The notes below the pieces were generated by a model, which saw only the letters and a list, made by a program, of their open reading frames with translations, ran no database searches and had not been told where the DNA came from. DNA of 6,163 bases from NCBI GenBank assembly GCA_030669265.1, contig DAOVDY010000051.1:1-6163 (forward strand), written 5' to 3'. This document shows positions 1-5,884 of the stretch, piece by piece; position 1 is the first letter of the stretch, and the number at the start of each line of letters is the position of its first letter. The translations under genes were made by a program, and so were the position numbers. This stretch comes from Desulfobacteraceae bacterium. Lineage in GTDB: Bacteria > Desulfobacterota > DSM-4660 > Desulfatiglandales > B25-G16.

Positions 1-1
1 A

Positions 2-259
2 GCAGACATTACCGAGCAAAAGCAGGCAGAGGAGACCCTAAAGCAGGAGAGAGACAAACTTCAAGATGCTCTTGCCGAGGTAAAAACATTGAGTGGTTTG
101 CTACCCATCTGCGCTAACTGTAAAAAGATACGAGATGATAAAGGATATTGGAATCAGATTGAAGTTTATATCCGTGATCACTCTGAAGCTGACTTCAGCC
201 ATAGCATCTGTCCAGAATGTGCAAAAAAACTTTATCCAGAATTCTACAAGGGTGATTAG
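2..259 (+). CDS. PAS-type signalling protein, C-terminal end (partial at left edge)
   Basis: Reading frame 2 is open from the window edge to a TAG at 257-259, giving 85 residues of a truncated protein. It begins with the typical last strand of a PAS/PAC domain (ADITEQKQAEE), runs through a short coiled coil (about residues 8-30), and ends in a compact domain starting LSGLLPICANCKKIRDD. That domain carries two CxxC pairs: C37/C40 and C70/C73, with H67 close by. This tail is familiar from many PAS and receiver signalling proteins of deltaproteobacteria. The paired cysteines suggest metal (probably zinc) or redox binding, which is inference; the function of the tail is not established to my knowledge. 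Kinase or output domains, if present, lie upstream of the window. No convincing terminator follows, and the next intact gene on this strand starts more than 550 bases away, so this is probably the end of its transcription unit. Confidence 0.85.
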   Translation, partial: ADITEQKQAEETLKQERDKLQDALAEVKTLSGLLPICANCKKIRDDKGYWNQIEVYIRDHSEADFSHSICPECAKKLYPEFYKGD

Positions 260-333
260 ATTTCAAGATAGCTGCTATATAAGTAATAATTGGAATGCCA
301 CAAAACTTATGACTGCTATAAGCCTATTCCGCT

Positions 334-412
334 TAGGACCCACTTGAAAATTTCACAATGCGATCACTAATCAGAAGTTCTCCCGACTTTTGAGAATATT
401 GATTAATTCATC
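334..412 (+). repeat. 79-bp direct repeat, copy 1
   Basis: This stretch matches 4001-4079 in the same orientation at 70 of 79 positions with no gaps; seven of the nine differences are transitions. Similarity drops sharply on the left side and fades more gradually on the right. On the minus strand the repeat covers the last 14 codons of a decayed reading frame, its TGA stop (371-373) and 37 bases beyond. The two copies flank the small-protein/hybrid-kinase unit. Confidence 0.85.
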
Positions 413-670
413 AAACCTTGAATTACTTGTTATTTCATGTTTTGTTCTGTAATCTTCAATAAAATCAGACAAGGTCTCGATAAATACTTTGGCAAGCTAT
501 ACTTTTAACTGGGGCAATCAATCACAATACGTTGTGAATTTTAAAAAATGCCTATAACTTGTTGACAGCATTGGTTGTGCAGTATAATCCTGATAAAGCC
601 AATCTAATTATACTGGAAAATCACGATCTAAACCCATAATATCTGGTGTTATATGACGAAATTTCCATAT
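371..670 (-). pseudogene. Decayed minus-strand gene of unrecognised family (copy 1)
   Basis: Reading the minus strand in one frame from 670 down to the TGA at 371-373 gives about 96 residues that look protein-like, interrupted by three in-frame stops: TAA at 608-610, TGA at 518-520 and TAG at 497-499. Recognisable stretches are ITPDIMGLDRDFP, LDWLYQDYTAQPMLSTSYRH, VFIETLSDFIEDYRTK and the C-terminus FDELINILKSRENF. The frame is kept throughout, which suggests nonsense mutations in a once-functional gene rather than chance. There is no start codon with a ribosome binding site at the 5' end, where a further stop lies at 683-685, so the N-terminus may be lost. A relative of the C-terminal part occurs at 4038-4252. 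I do not recognise the family; a small accessory or mobile-element protein is possible. Because three different stop codons are involved, recoding is unlikely. Confidence 0.5.
562..588 (+). promoter_or_regulatory. Candidate sigma-70 promoter with consensus boxes
   Basis: TTGACA at 562-567 and TATAAT at 583-588 are both perfect consensus hexamers on the + strand, separated by 15 bases, which is shorter than the usual 16-18. It points toward the small-protein/kinase unit and would give a leader of roughly 235 bases before 831. It lies inside the minus-strand pseudogene, so it could be chance in AT-rich DNA. No better-spaced pair was found nearer the genes. Confidence 0.35.
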
Positions 671-755
671 GTTTAAATTATACTACAATAATGTATATAT
701 TCCTAGCCTAAAAATAGTGCATTTTTTTTGCGTTATACCTAAAGAAAAGCGTGCA

Positions 756-789
756 AGACAAGGTGTCTCTTCTTAAGGCATCTCCTTAA
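756..789 (+). other. Two adjacent small hairpins in the kinase-unit leader
   Basis: AGACA-agg-TGTCT (756-768) is followed four bases later by TTAAGG-catct-CCTTAA (773-789). Both stems are perfect. They sit about 30 bases upstream of the Shine-Dalgarno of the small gene and downstream of the candidate promoter, so they could be an operator or a leader RNA structure. No T-run follows, so an intrinsic terminator is not supported. I do not recognise a riboswitch class. Confidence 0.3.
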
Positions 790-819
790 ATCTTTATGGG
801 AGGGAAATTTTAGATTTAT

Positions 820-824
820 GGAGG
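820..824 (+). promoter_or_regulatory. Shine-Dalgarno pointing to ATG 831
   Basis: GGAGG lies six bases before the ATG at 831-833, an ideal spacing. That ATG opens only a 28-codon frame (MYRLSPRDVRE..., stop at 915-917), whereas the good coding frame just downstream is displaced by one base and has no such signal. This decides the view that the small gene originally began at 831 and lost its frame near 861-865. Confidence 0.5.
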
Positions 825-871
825 TTGTTCATGTACCGCTTAAGTCCACGTGATGTGAGAGAAAGCTTGAA

Positions 872-1087
872 ATGCTTGAAGATGAGATTAACGCTCTGCC
901 ACCACTTGGCAGGGTAAAAAAGATGAAAATGAGAAGCAAAATTAGAAGACAAATTAATCGGCTTTCAGGGTTAAAAAATCCGACTGCAGAGAAGTTCCTG
1001 CCTGACGTTATTTTTAGCCAGGAAAATAAGGCCGCACCTATATTGCAATACCAGGAAGGAGAGAAGAATGACATCATCTCTTGGTGA
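872..1087 (+). CDS. Small basic protein coupled to the kinase; probably frameshifted at its N-terminus
   Basis: The open frame from ATG 872 gives 71 residues with no family I recognise. The N-terminal half reads LEDEINALPPLGRVKKMK and continues as a very basic helical stretch (residues 15-32, rich in K and R); the C-terminal half is polar and low in features. There is no membrane segment or signal peptide. The start at 872 has only a weak purine stretch before it, and the frame is closed by TGA at 851-853. By contrast ATG 831 has an ideal Shine-Dalgarno, and its product MYRLSPRDVRE would join this frame as ...DVRE|KLEMLEDE... if one A were restored in the GAAAG at 861-865, giving an 85-residue protein. 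So this is either a gene with a one-base loss, a sequencing error, or a shorter protein from 872. Its last 20 bases overlap the start of the hybrid kinase, which suggests translational coupling and a related role. Confidence 0.5.
   Translation: MLEDEINALPPLGRVKKMKMRSKIRRQINRLSGLKNPTAEKFLPDVIFSQENKAAPILQYQEGEKNDIISW
1056..1061 (+). promoter_or_regulatory. Ribosome binding site of the hybrid kinase
   Basis: AAGGAG ends six bases before ATG 1068. It fixes the kinase start there rather than at the internal ATG 1098, which lacks such a signal. It lies inside the 3' end of the small upstream gene, so translation of the two is probably linked. Confidence 0.75.
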
Positions 1088-3959
1088 AAAAGCAAGCATG
1101 AAGGAAAAGGGACTACGGTATTACCTTTTGATCATTGAATTCTTAGTTGTGGTCATACCTTTTGTTATTCTTTTCTACATTTTTTACACAGAGAACGCCT
1201 TCTTGGAGTCTTCCCAGATGATCCTTATCGCCTTAACGCTCCTTCTCATTCTAGCTGGTTTACTTATCCTCCGGCAGATTTTCGATAGATTCTCTCTGGT
1301 TGCGATCTCGCTCAAGAAGGCCGAGGGGGGTGAGAAGGCATTAGTAAGGGTGCAGCAAGATACGGCCGAATTGCAGGAGATCGCAGGCTCCTTTAACAAT
1401 CTCATGAACAGATTAGAGGAGACAACCAGTGAGTTACAATACAGGGTCTTCGAGCTGTTTACCATCAAAGAGCTTACTGAAGTGGCGAGCAGAAGTTTAG
1501 ATATTGAGGAGTTGCTGAATATGCTGCTAGAAAAAACCATGGCTGTTTCTAAGGCACAAATCGGTTCAGTGCTCATGGTAGAATCCGATAAAAACCGGTT
1601 TCGTGTGGTAACCACCAGGGGGTTGGAGCCGGGACCTAGAAAGAGCTCTTACATAAACATCAACGACACTCTGCTGCAGCATATCGTATCTGAGAAAAAA
1701 CCTCTCCTCGTGCAGGACATTGAGTCCGATCCACGGACCCGCAAAGTGAACGACCTTAAATACGGAGCACCTTCTTTCTTGAGTATGCCGATTTTCATAA
1801 GGGAAGCCCTGATAGGGGTCTTGAATCTTTCCCATAAGCAGACCCAGCAAGTCTTTGATTCACACGATGAGCACATTGTATCCATCATGATCGGTGAGAT
1901 CGGCTTTGCCTTGGAAAATGCCCACCTCCACTTACAGGTCGTGGAACATGTGAAGAACCTTCAACAGGCGACAGTTGAAATGACAAACGCCAATGATCAA
2001 TTGCGACAGGAGATCACTGAGAGAAAACAGCTAGAGGTGGAGATAGAAGATGCCAATAAATTTTTAAAAAATATCCTTGACAGCTCTTCCTCTATTTCCA
2101 TCGTCTCTACCGATCTCGAGCAGAATATTCTGTTCTGGAATAAGGGAGCTGAGAACATATTCGGGTACAAGGCAGAAGAGATAGTTGGTCGACAAAAAAT
2201 AGATATACTATACACAGATGACGAAACGAAAGAGATAGTTAATGAAATCAGATCACTGATTGTGAAAGATAAAAAGAATATGAATAAGGAGGTGAAAGAG
2301 ATCACAAGAGAGGGGCGTACCCTTTGGGTCAATTTGAATTTAACCCCAAGCCTTGATGAAAGAGGCAATGTGATGGGAATCTTGGGTATCGGAGAAGACA
2401 TCACTGAGCGGAAGAAGATGGATGAGTCGCTTCGGGAGAGCGAGGAGAAATATCGTACCATCCTCGAGAGTATTGAGGAAGGCTACTTTGAGGTTGGCCT
2501 TACCGGGAACTTCACCTTTCTCAACGACGCATTGTGTAAAATATCTGGATACACCCGTGATGAGCTACTGGGTATGAACAACCGACAGTATACCGCTCCA
2601 GAGACTGCCAAAAAGATGTATCAGATCTTTAACCAAGTCTACCGGACAGGAAAACTTGCACGAGTAATGGACTATGAAATCATTACAAAAGATAGAAGTA
2701 CAAAAATCCTCGAGATGTCTGCATACCTTATACGAGGCTCGGAAGGTGAGCCCATTGGGTTCCGGGGTGTGGTGCGCGATGTCACCGAGCGCAAGGGGGC
2801 AGAGGAGGAAAAGAAGACACTTGAAGCCCAGCTCCAATACGCCCAAAGGATGGAAGCTCTCGGTACTTTAGCAGGGGGAATTGCCCATAACTTCAACAAT
2901 CTGCTTATGGGTATTCAGGGAAATAACTCCCTAATGCTTTTAGGAGCAGACTCCACGCATCCGCATTACGAAAACCTCAAGAGAATTGAAAAACTTGTTG
3001 ATAGCGCATCCAAACTGACAAAACAGCTCCTGGGGTATGCGAGAAAAGGGCGGTATGAGATGAAGGTCCTCAGTGTAAACCGCGTAATAGAAGAGACCTC
3101 TGAGACCTTTAGCACGACCAAAAAGGATATCACCGTTCACCGTGAGCTCGCAGATAATTTACACGGCGTACACGCAGACCAGGGCCAGATTGAGCAGGTC
3201 CTGTGGAACCTCTATGTGAACGCCGCAGATGCCATGTCAGCAGGGGGAGAGCTCTTCTTGAAAACCGGGAATGTTACCTCTCGAGATATGAAGGACAAGC
3301 CTTATAAGGTAAAACCGGGAAACTATGTCCTGGTAATGGTGAAAGATACCGGTACAGGCATGGACAGAAAGACCATGGAGCGAATCTTTGAGCCGTTCTT
3401 CACCACAAAGGGTCTCGCCAAAGGCACTGGCCTCGGGCTCGCCTCTGTGTATGGCATGGTAAAGGCACATGGCGGATACATCGATGTAGAGTCGAAAAAG
3501 GGACGAGGGGCCACCTTCAGCATTTACCTCCCTGCATCAGAAAAGCGGATCCCGGAGAAAAAGGTAACCCAGGGGAAAATAGAAAAGGGTCATGAGACAC
3601 TTCTGTTAGTTGATGATGAAGAGATGATTCTCGAGGTCAGTCGGGAGATACTGGAGACTTTAGGTTATACAGTGATCCAGGCCCAAGGAGGCAAGGAGGC
3701 CATCGATCTCTACAGAGCACACAAGGATAATATCGATATGGTTATCTTGGATATGATTATGCCGGACATGGGTGGAGGAGAAACCTATGACCAGCTGAAA
3801 GCGATCAACCCTGAGTTGAAGGCTCTCCTTTCAAGTGGCTACAGCATTGATGGCCAGGCAAAAGAGATATTGGAGCGAGGGTGTGATAGGTTTATCCAGA
3901 AACCATTTAATATGAAAGAGCTGTCCGGAAAGATACGGGAGATTTTGGATAAGAAATGA
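1068..3959 (+). CDS. Membrane hybrid sensor histidine kinase (HAMP-GAF-PAS-PAS-HisKA-HATPase-REC)
   Basis: This 963-residue hybrid kinase should autophosphorylate on a histidine and pass the phosphate to its own receiver. Two membrane helices (about 18-41 and 50-71) are separated by only some eight residues, so there is no periplasmic sensor; the rest is cytoplasmic. A HAMP-like linker (about 72-125) leads to a GAF domain (about 135-285), a coiled coil, and two PAS domains (about 331-450 and 457-577), each ending in a GEDITERK or RDVTERK motif. The H-box is GGIAHNFNNLLMGI with H607. The ATPase shows the N-box around N714 and N718, the G1 box DTGTG (760-764), the F-box FEPFF and the G2 box GTGLGL (786-791). 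The receiver (about 843-960) has the acidic pair D849/D850, phospho-acceptor D895 and K945. The residue after H607 is Asn, where an acidic residue is usual. No partner regulator is adjacent, and the signal is unknown. The gene overlaps the small upstream frame by 20 bases. Confidence 0.95.
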   Translation: MTSSLGEKASMKEKGLRYYLLIIEFLVVVIPFVILFYIFYTENAFLESSQMILIALTLLLILAGLLILRQIFDRFSLVAISLKKAEGGEKALVRVQQDTAELQEIAGSFNNLMNRLEETTSELQYRVFELFTIKELTEVASRSLDIEELLNMLLEKTMAVSKAQIGSVLMVESDKNRFRVVTTRGLEPGPRKSSYININDTLLQHIVSEKKPLLVQDIESDPRTRKVNDLKYGAPSFLSMPIFIREALIGVLNLSHKQTQQVFDSHDEHIVSIMIGEIGFALENAHLHLQVVEHVKNLQQATVEMTNANDQLRQEITERKQLEVEIEDANKFLKNILDSSSSISIVSTDLEQNILFWNKGAENIFGYKAEEIVGRQKIDILYTDDETKEIVNEIRSLIVKDKKNMNKEVKEITREGRTLWVNLNLTPSLDERGNVMGILGIGEDITERKKMDESLRESEEKYRTILESIEEGYFEVGLTGNFTFLNDALCKISGYTRDELLGMNNRQYTAPETAKKMYQIFNQVYRTGKLARVMDYEIITKDRSTKILEMSAYLIRGSEGEPIGFRGVVRDVTERKGAEEEKKTLEAQLQYAQRMEALGTLAGGIAHNFNNLLMGIQGNNSLMLLGADSTHPHYENLKRIEKLVDSASKLTKQLLGYARKGRYEMKVLSVNRVIEETSETFSTTKKDITVHRELADNLHGVHADQGQIEQVLWNLYVNAADAMSAGGELFLKTGNVTSRDMKDKPYKVKPGNYVLVMVKDTGTGMDRKTMERIFEPFFTTKGLAKGTGLGLASVYGMVKAHGGYIDVESKKGRGATFSIYLPASEKRIPEKKVTQGKIEKGHETLLLVDDEEMILEVSREILETLGYTVIQAQGGKEAIDLYRAHKDNIDMVILDMIMPDMGGGETYDQLKAINPELKALLSSGYSIDGQAKEILERGCDRFIQKPFNMKELSGKIREILDKK

Positions 3960-4000
3960 TATTATTAATTTCTATTTTCAGTGAAAAGAGGGACATCCTA

Positions 4001-4079
4001 TAGGATCCACCTGAAAATTTCACAATACGATCACTAGTCAGAAGTTATCCCGGCCTTTGAGAATATCGATTACTTCATC
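4001..4079 (+). repeat. 79-bp direct repeat, copy 2
   Basis: This is the partner of 334-412 (70/79 identical, no gaps, same orientation, offset 3667 bases). On the minus strand it encodes LDEVIDILKGRDNF followed by TGA at 4038-4040, matching FDELINILKSRENF plus TGA in copy 1. All five differences within the shared coding part change the residue, though conservatively (E/D, S/G, N/D, L/V). Confidence 0.85.
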
Positions 4080-4252
4080 TAATAATAACCTCACCTTTGC
4101 CTATAAAAAAAATCAAAACCAGACCTGTGATATTTTGCCAATACCTTCAATCTCCATAGATTATCCTTCTTGGATTATTCTTTATGGATAAGATGCAGAA
4201 TGCCATAAAAAGTCAACCCGTACCCCTCATTTTTTGTATATCGTACCAGCTC
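4038..4252 (-). pseudogene. Remnant of the same unrecognised family (copy 2)
   Basis: On the minus strand, a stretch with NEGYGLTFYGILHLIHKE, an in-frame TAA (4175-4177), and then LWRLKVLAKYHRSGFDFFYR shifts frame around a run of eight T (minus strand) and ends in LDEVIDILKGRDNF and TGA (4038-4040). The LKV-LAK motif and the C-terminal 14 residues line up with the pseudogene at 371-670, where the same order reads LKV, a stop, LAKVFIETLSDFIEDYR and FDELINILKSRENF. The C-terminal match is firm because the DNA is 89% identical there; the match further upstream is weak and rests on a few residues. The family is not recognised. It lies downstream of panB on the same strand but has no intact start. 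Confidence 0.35.
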
Positions 4253-4444
4253 TTATGTAATTTATGGGATATATCTTTCTTTCGCAAAAGGAGCAAGGCC
4301 GAGCTATTCCTTTTTATGAATTACAGTTTTTCAAATAAGGAGAGAGAAGGACACATTCATGAATGGGCTACTACCCAGAAGGAGGGAAGCATCACTTAAG
4401 TTTGCAGAAAGGCCTGAACTATCAAAGATCATTGACAGGAAAAT

Positions 4445-5281
4445 TCATATCTTTTCCGCCTCCTCTTTACTCATTTTAAAGGTATGTTCTTCTCCAGGAA
4501 ATACCCCGTCTTCTACCTCTTTTTTGTACTCTTTCAGGGCATCAATTATCATTGGTCCTAATTTGATATACTGCTTTACAAATTTTGGGGTGAACCGCTC
4601 AAAAAGGCCCACAGTGTCATGGTAGACAAGAACCTGACCATCACAATCCTTACCAGCGCCAATCCCTATGGTGGGGATTCTCAGTTCCCTGGTAATCCTT
4701 GAAGCCAATATCTCCGGAATACACTCCATAACAACCATAAAGGCCCCAGCCTTTTCTAAATCTTTGGCAGAATTGATCAAATTTCGTGCACTTTCTGCAT
4801 CCTTTCCCTGAACCTTGAAACCACTTAACTGGGTTGCTGTTTGAGGAGTGAGGCCAATATGGGTGCACACAGGAATGCCTGCAGTAACAATTGCCTTAAC
4901 CACAGGGGCAACCTCACTGCCACCTTCAAGCTTCACAGCGTCACATTCACCCTCTTTTATAAATCGGCCGGCATTTTCAATGGCCTTCTCAATACCTGTC
5001 TGGTACGACATGAAAGGCATATCCCCTATCACAAAGGCATACGTAGTACCCCTGGTTACCGCCTTTGTGTGGTGAATCATCTCTTCCATGGTTACAGGCA
5101 CTGTGGAGGTGTATCCAAGAACTACCATTCCCAGCGAATCTCCAACCAAGATAGTGTCAATGCCTGCCTTGTCTACCATCTGAGCAGTTGGGTAATCATA
5201 GGCAGTCAACATTGTTATTTTACTTCCCTTTTCCTTTTTAGCCATAAGGTCAGAAATGGTTATCTTTTTTCTTTCCATCAT
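4445..5281 (-). CDS. panB: 3-methyl-2-oxobutanoate hydroxymethyltransferase (ketopantoate hydroxymethyltransferase)
   Basis: PanB transfers a hydroxymethyl group from 5,10-methylene-tetrahydrofolate to 2-oxoisovalerate, making ketopantoate, the first committed step to pantothenate and CoA. It is a cytoplasmic Mg-dependent TIM-barrel enzyme. The 278-residue product has the normal family length and shows the expected residues: the metal ligands D48 in LVGDSLGMV, D87 in IGDMPFMSY and E119 in VKLEGG (with K117), and the catalytic glutamate E186 in MECIPE. The GIGAG motif (206-210) is also present, so it should be active. Two ATG codons are in tandem (5279-5281 and 5276-5278). The Shine-Dalgarno is only 1-2 bases from the first, so the second, giving 277 residues, is the likelier start. 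Neither panC nor panD is next to it within the window; it appears to be transcribed alone from its own promoter. Confidence 0.97.
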   Translation of the reverse strand: MMERKKITISDLMAKKEKGSKITMLTAYDYPTAQMVDKAGIDTILVGDSLGMVVLGYTSTVPVTMEEMIHHTKAVTRGTTYAFVIGDMPFMSYQTGIEKAIENAGRFIKEGECDAVKLEGGSEVAPVVKAIVTAGIPVCTHIGLTPQTATQLSGFKVQGKDAESARNLINSAKDLEKAGAFMVVMECIPEILASRITRELRIPTIGIGAGKDCDGQVLVYHDTVGLFERFTPKFVKQYIKLGPMIIDALKEYKKEVEDGVFPGEEHTFKMSKEEAEKI

Positions 5282-5282
5282 A

Positions 5283-5288
5283 CCCTCC
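5283..5288 (-). promoter_or_regulatory. Ribosome binding site of panB
   Basis: GGAGGG on the minus strand. Its GGAGG core is two bases before the first ATG and five before the second, favouring initiation at 5278. Confidence 0.7.
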
Positions 5289-5360
5289 GTTACAAAGACC
5301 TTTCTCGTGGAAGAATCTTTCTCTTATTGTTGAAAAAATTCAAGCAAATTATTTGTCGAA

Positions 5361-5388
5361 CTTATAGATACTATTTCTGATTAGTCAA
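5361..5388 (-). promoter_or_regulatory. Candidate sigma-70 promoter of panB
   Basis: On the minus strand TTGACT (5383-5388) and TATAAG (5361-5366) are separated by 16 bases. Transcription would begin near 5354, leaving a leader of about 70-80 bases before panB. Each box differs from consensus at one position. No riboswitch or attenuator structure is evident in the leader. Confidence 0.6.
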
Positions 5389-5475
5389 CAGTTATTTCCC
5401 TTGACGGTCTTATTTTGCCGGAAGTAATATAACACCCTATTATTGGGGGTAGATATTCAGCCACTAAGACCGCAA

Positions 5476-5626
5476 GGCACCAAGATTAGCGAATTTTTTT
5501 TCATATTTTCTTGCAATGAGTTCTTGCATTTCAGATAAGGAGAAAAACTCAAATCTATCCTTCCCGCCTACCTTGCCTGGAGGCGAAGCCGATGGCGAGC
5601 AAGTCTATTCTTTGTGTCTTGGTGCC
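5476..5626. repeat. Imperfect inverted-repeat element, MITE-like
   Basis: GGCACCAAGA (5476-5485) and its exact reverse complement TCTTGGTGCC (5617-5626) enclose about 130 bases with no reading frame. The inner part contains a locally GC-rich block (about 5563-5600) with a second imperfect stem, CTTGC...GCAAG around GGCGAAGCCGATGGCG. Nested inverted repeats of this kind in non-coding gaps are typical of dispersed non-autonomous repeats. Only one copy is in the window and no target-site duplication is obvious, so calling it mobile is inference. Confidence 0.4.
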
Positions 5627-5796
5627 CCTGGCCCAGACCTGGCATGCAATGCTTAGCTATATTATATGATATAAATAGATACTATAGAAATTGCAATATA
5701 TGCGAAGGCGCTCGCGCCAGGGCAGGCTTTGTGGCTACCTGAACAGTTACTCCGTTACTTCTTATACCATTTTCAGGCTCGACTAAGCCTTCTCTC

Positions 5797-5877
5797 TTAG
5801 CTATGCGTTGGACTCGCCATCATCTCTTCATCGAATCTCGGAGGTCCGACGTTCTTCTTTAAGTTCATCTCCTGCAT
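5797..5877 (-). CDS. Possible 26-residue small protein after the acyl-CoA synthetase
   Basis: A minus-strand frame opens with ATG at 5875-5877, seven bases after the synthetase stop, and reads MQEMNLKKNVGPPRFDEEMM before ending at TAA 5797-5799. AGGAA lies directly before the ATG, closer than usual. The composition looks protein-like but the frame is too short for any family call and could be chance or the end of a broken gene. Confidence 0.2.
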   Translation of the reverse strand: MQEMNLKKNVGPPRFDEEMMASPTHS

Positions 5878-5884
5878 TTCCTGC

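Larger units (their letters stand above)
3960..4444. other. Convergent intergenic region, 485 bp
   Basis: The kinase and panB converge here, so terminators are expected, but no GC-rich stem with a T-run is visible for either. Just after the kinase there are two weak palindromes: TTTTCA-g-TGAAAA (3975-3987) and TCCTATAGGA (3996-4005), the latter at the edge of the second repeat copy. The remainder holds that repeat and the minus-strand pseudogene remnant; 4253-4444 shows nothing I can support. Confidence 0.6.
5282..5884. other. Intergenic region between the acyl-CoA synthetase and panB, 603 bp
   Basis: Apart from the panB leader and promoter (right after panB), the inverted-repeat element and a doubtful 26-codon frame, this stretch shows only short palindromes: GGCGC-tc-GCGCC (5707-5718), CTAAG...CTTAG with an 8-base loop (5783-5800), and an AT-rich block at 5655-5700. 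None has a T-run, so a terminator for the acyl-CoA synthetase is not clear. Confidence 0.55.

Noticed and set aside
371..670. Selenocysteine or pyrrolysine readthrough of the minus-strand frame
   Set aside because: The interruptions are TAA, TGA and TAG, so no single recoding mechanism explains them, and no recoding hairpin was seen.
756..789. Riboswitch or intrinsic terminator in the kinase leader
   Set aside because: The hairpins are short, have no T-run and match no riboswitch core I can recognise.
855..872. Programmed -1 frameshift in the small gene
   Set aside because: There is no X-XXY-YYZ slippery heptamer and no stable downstream stem; a one-base loss or sequence error is simpler.
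3975..4005. Terminator after the kinase
   Set aside because: The palindromes are AT-rich and short, with a one-base centre or no loop, and no T-run follows.
4184..4399. 71-codon + strand open frame in the kinase-panB gap
   Set aside because: It has no clear ribosome binding site and low-complexity hydrophobic/aromatic composition, and it overlaps the opposite-strand remnant that has a better case.
4841..5380. 179-codon + strand open frame opposite panB
   Set aside because: It is the antisense shadow of panB, which has all expected catalytic residues; the + strand frame resembles no protein family.
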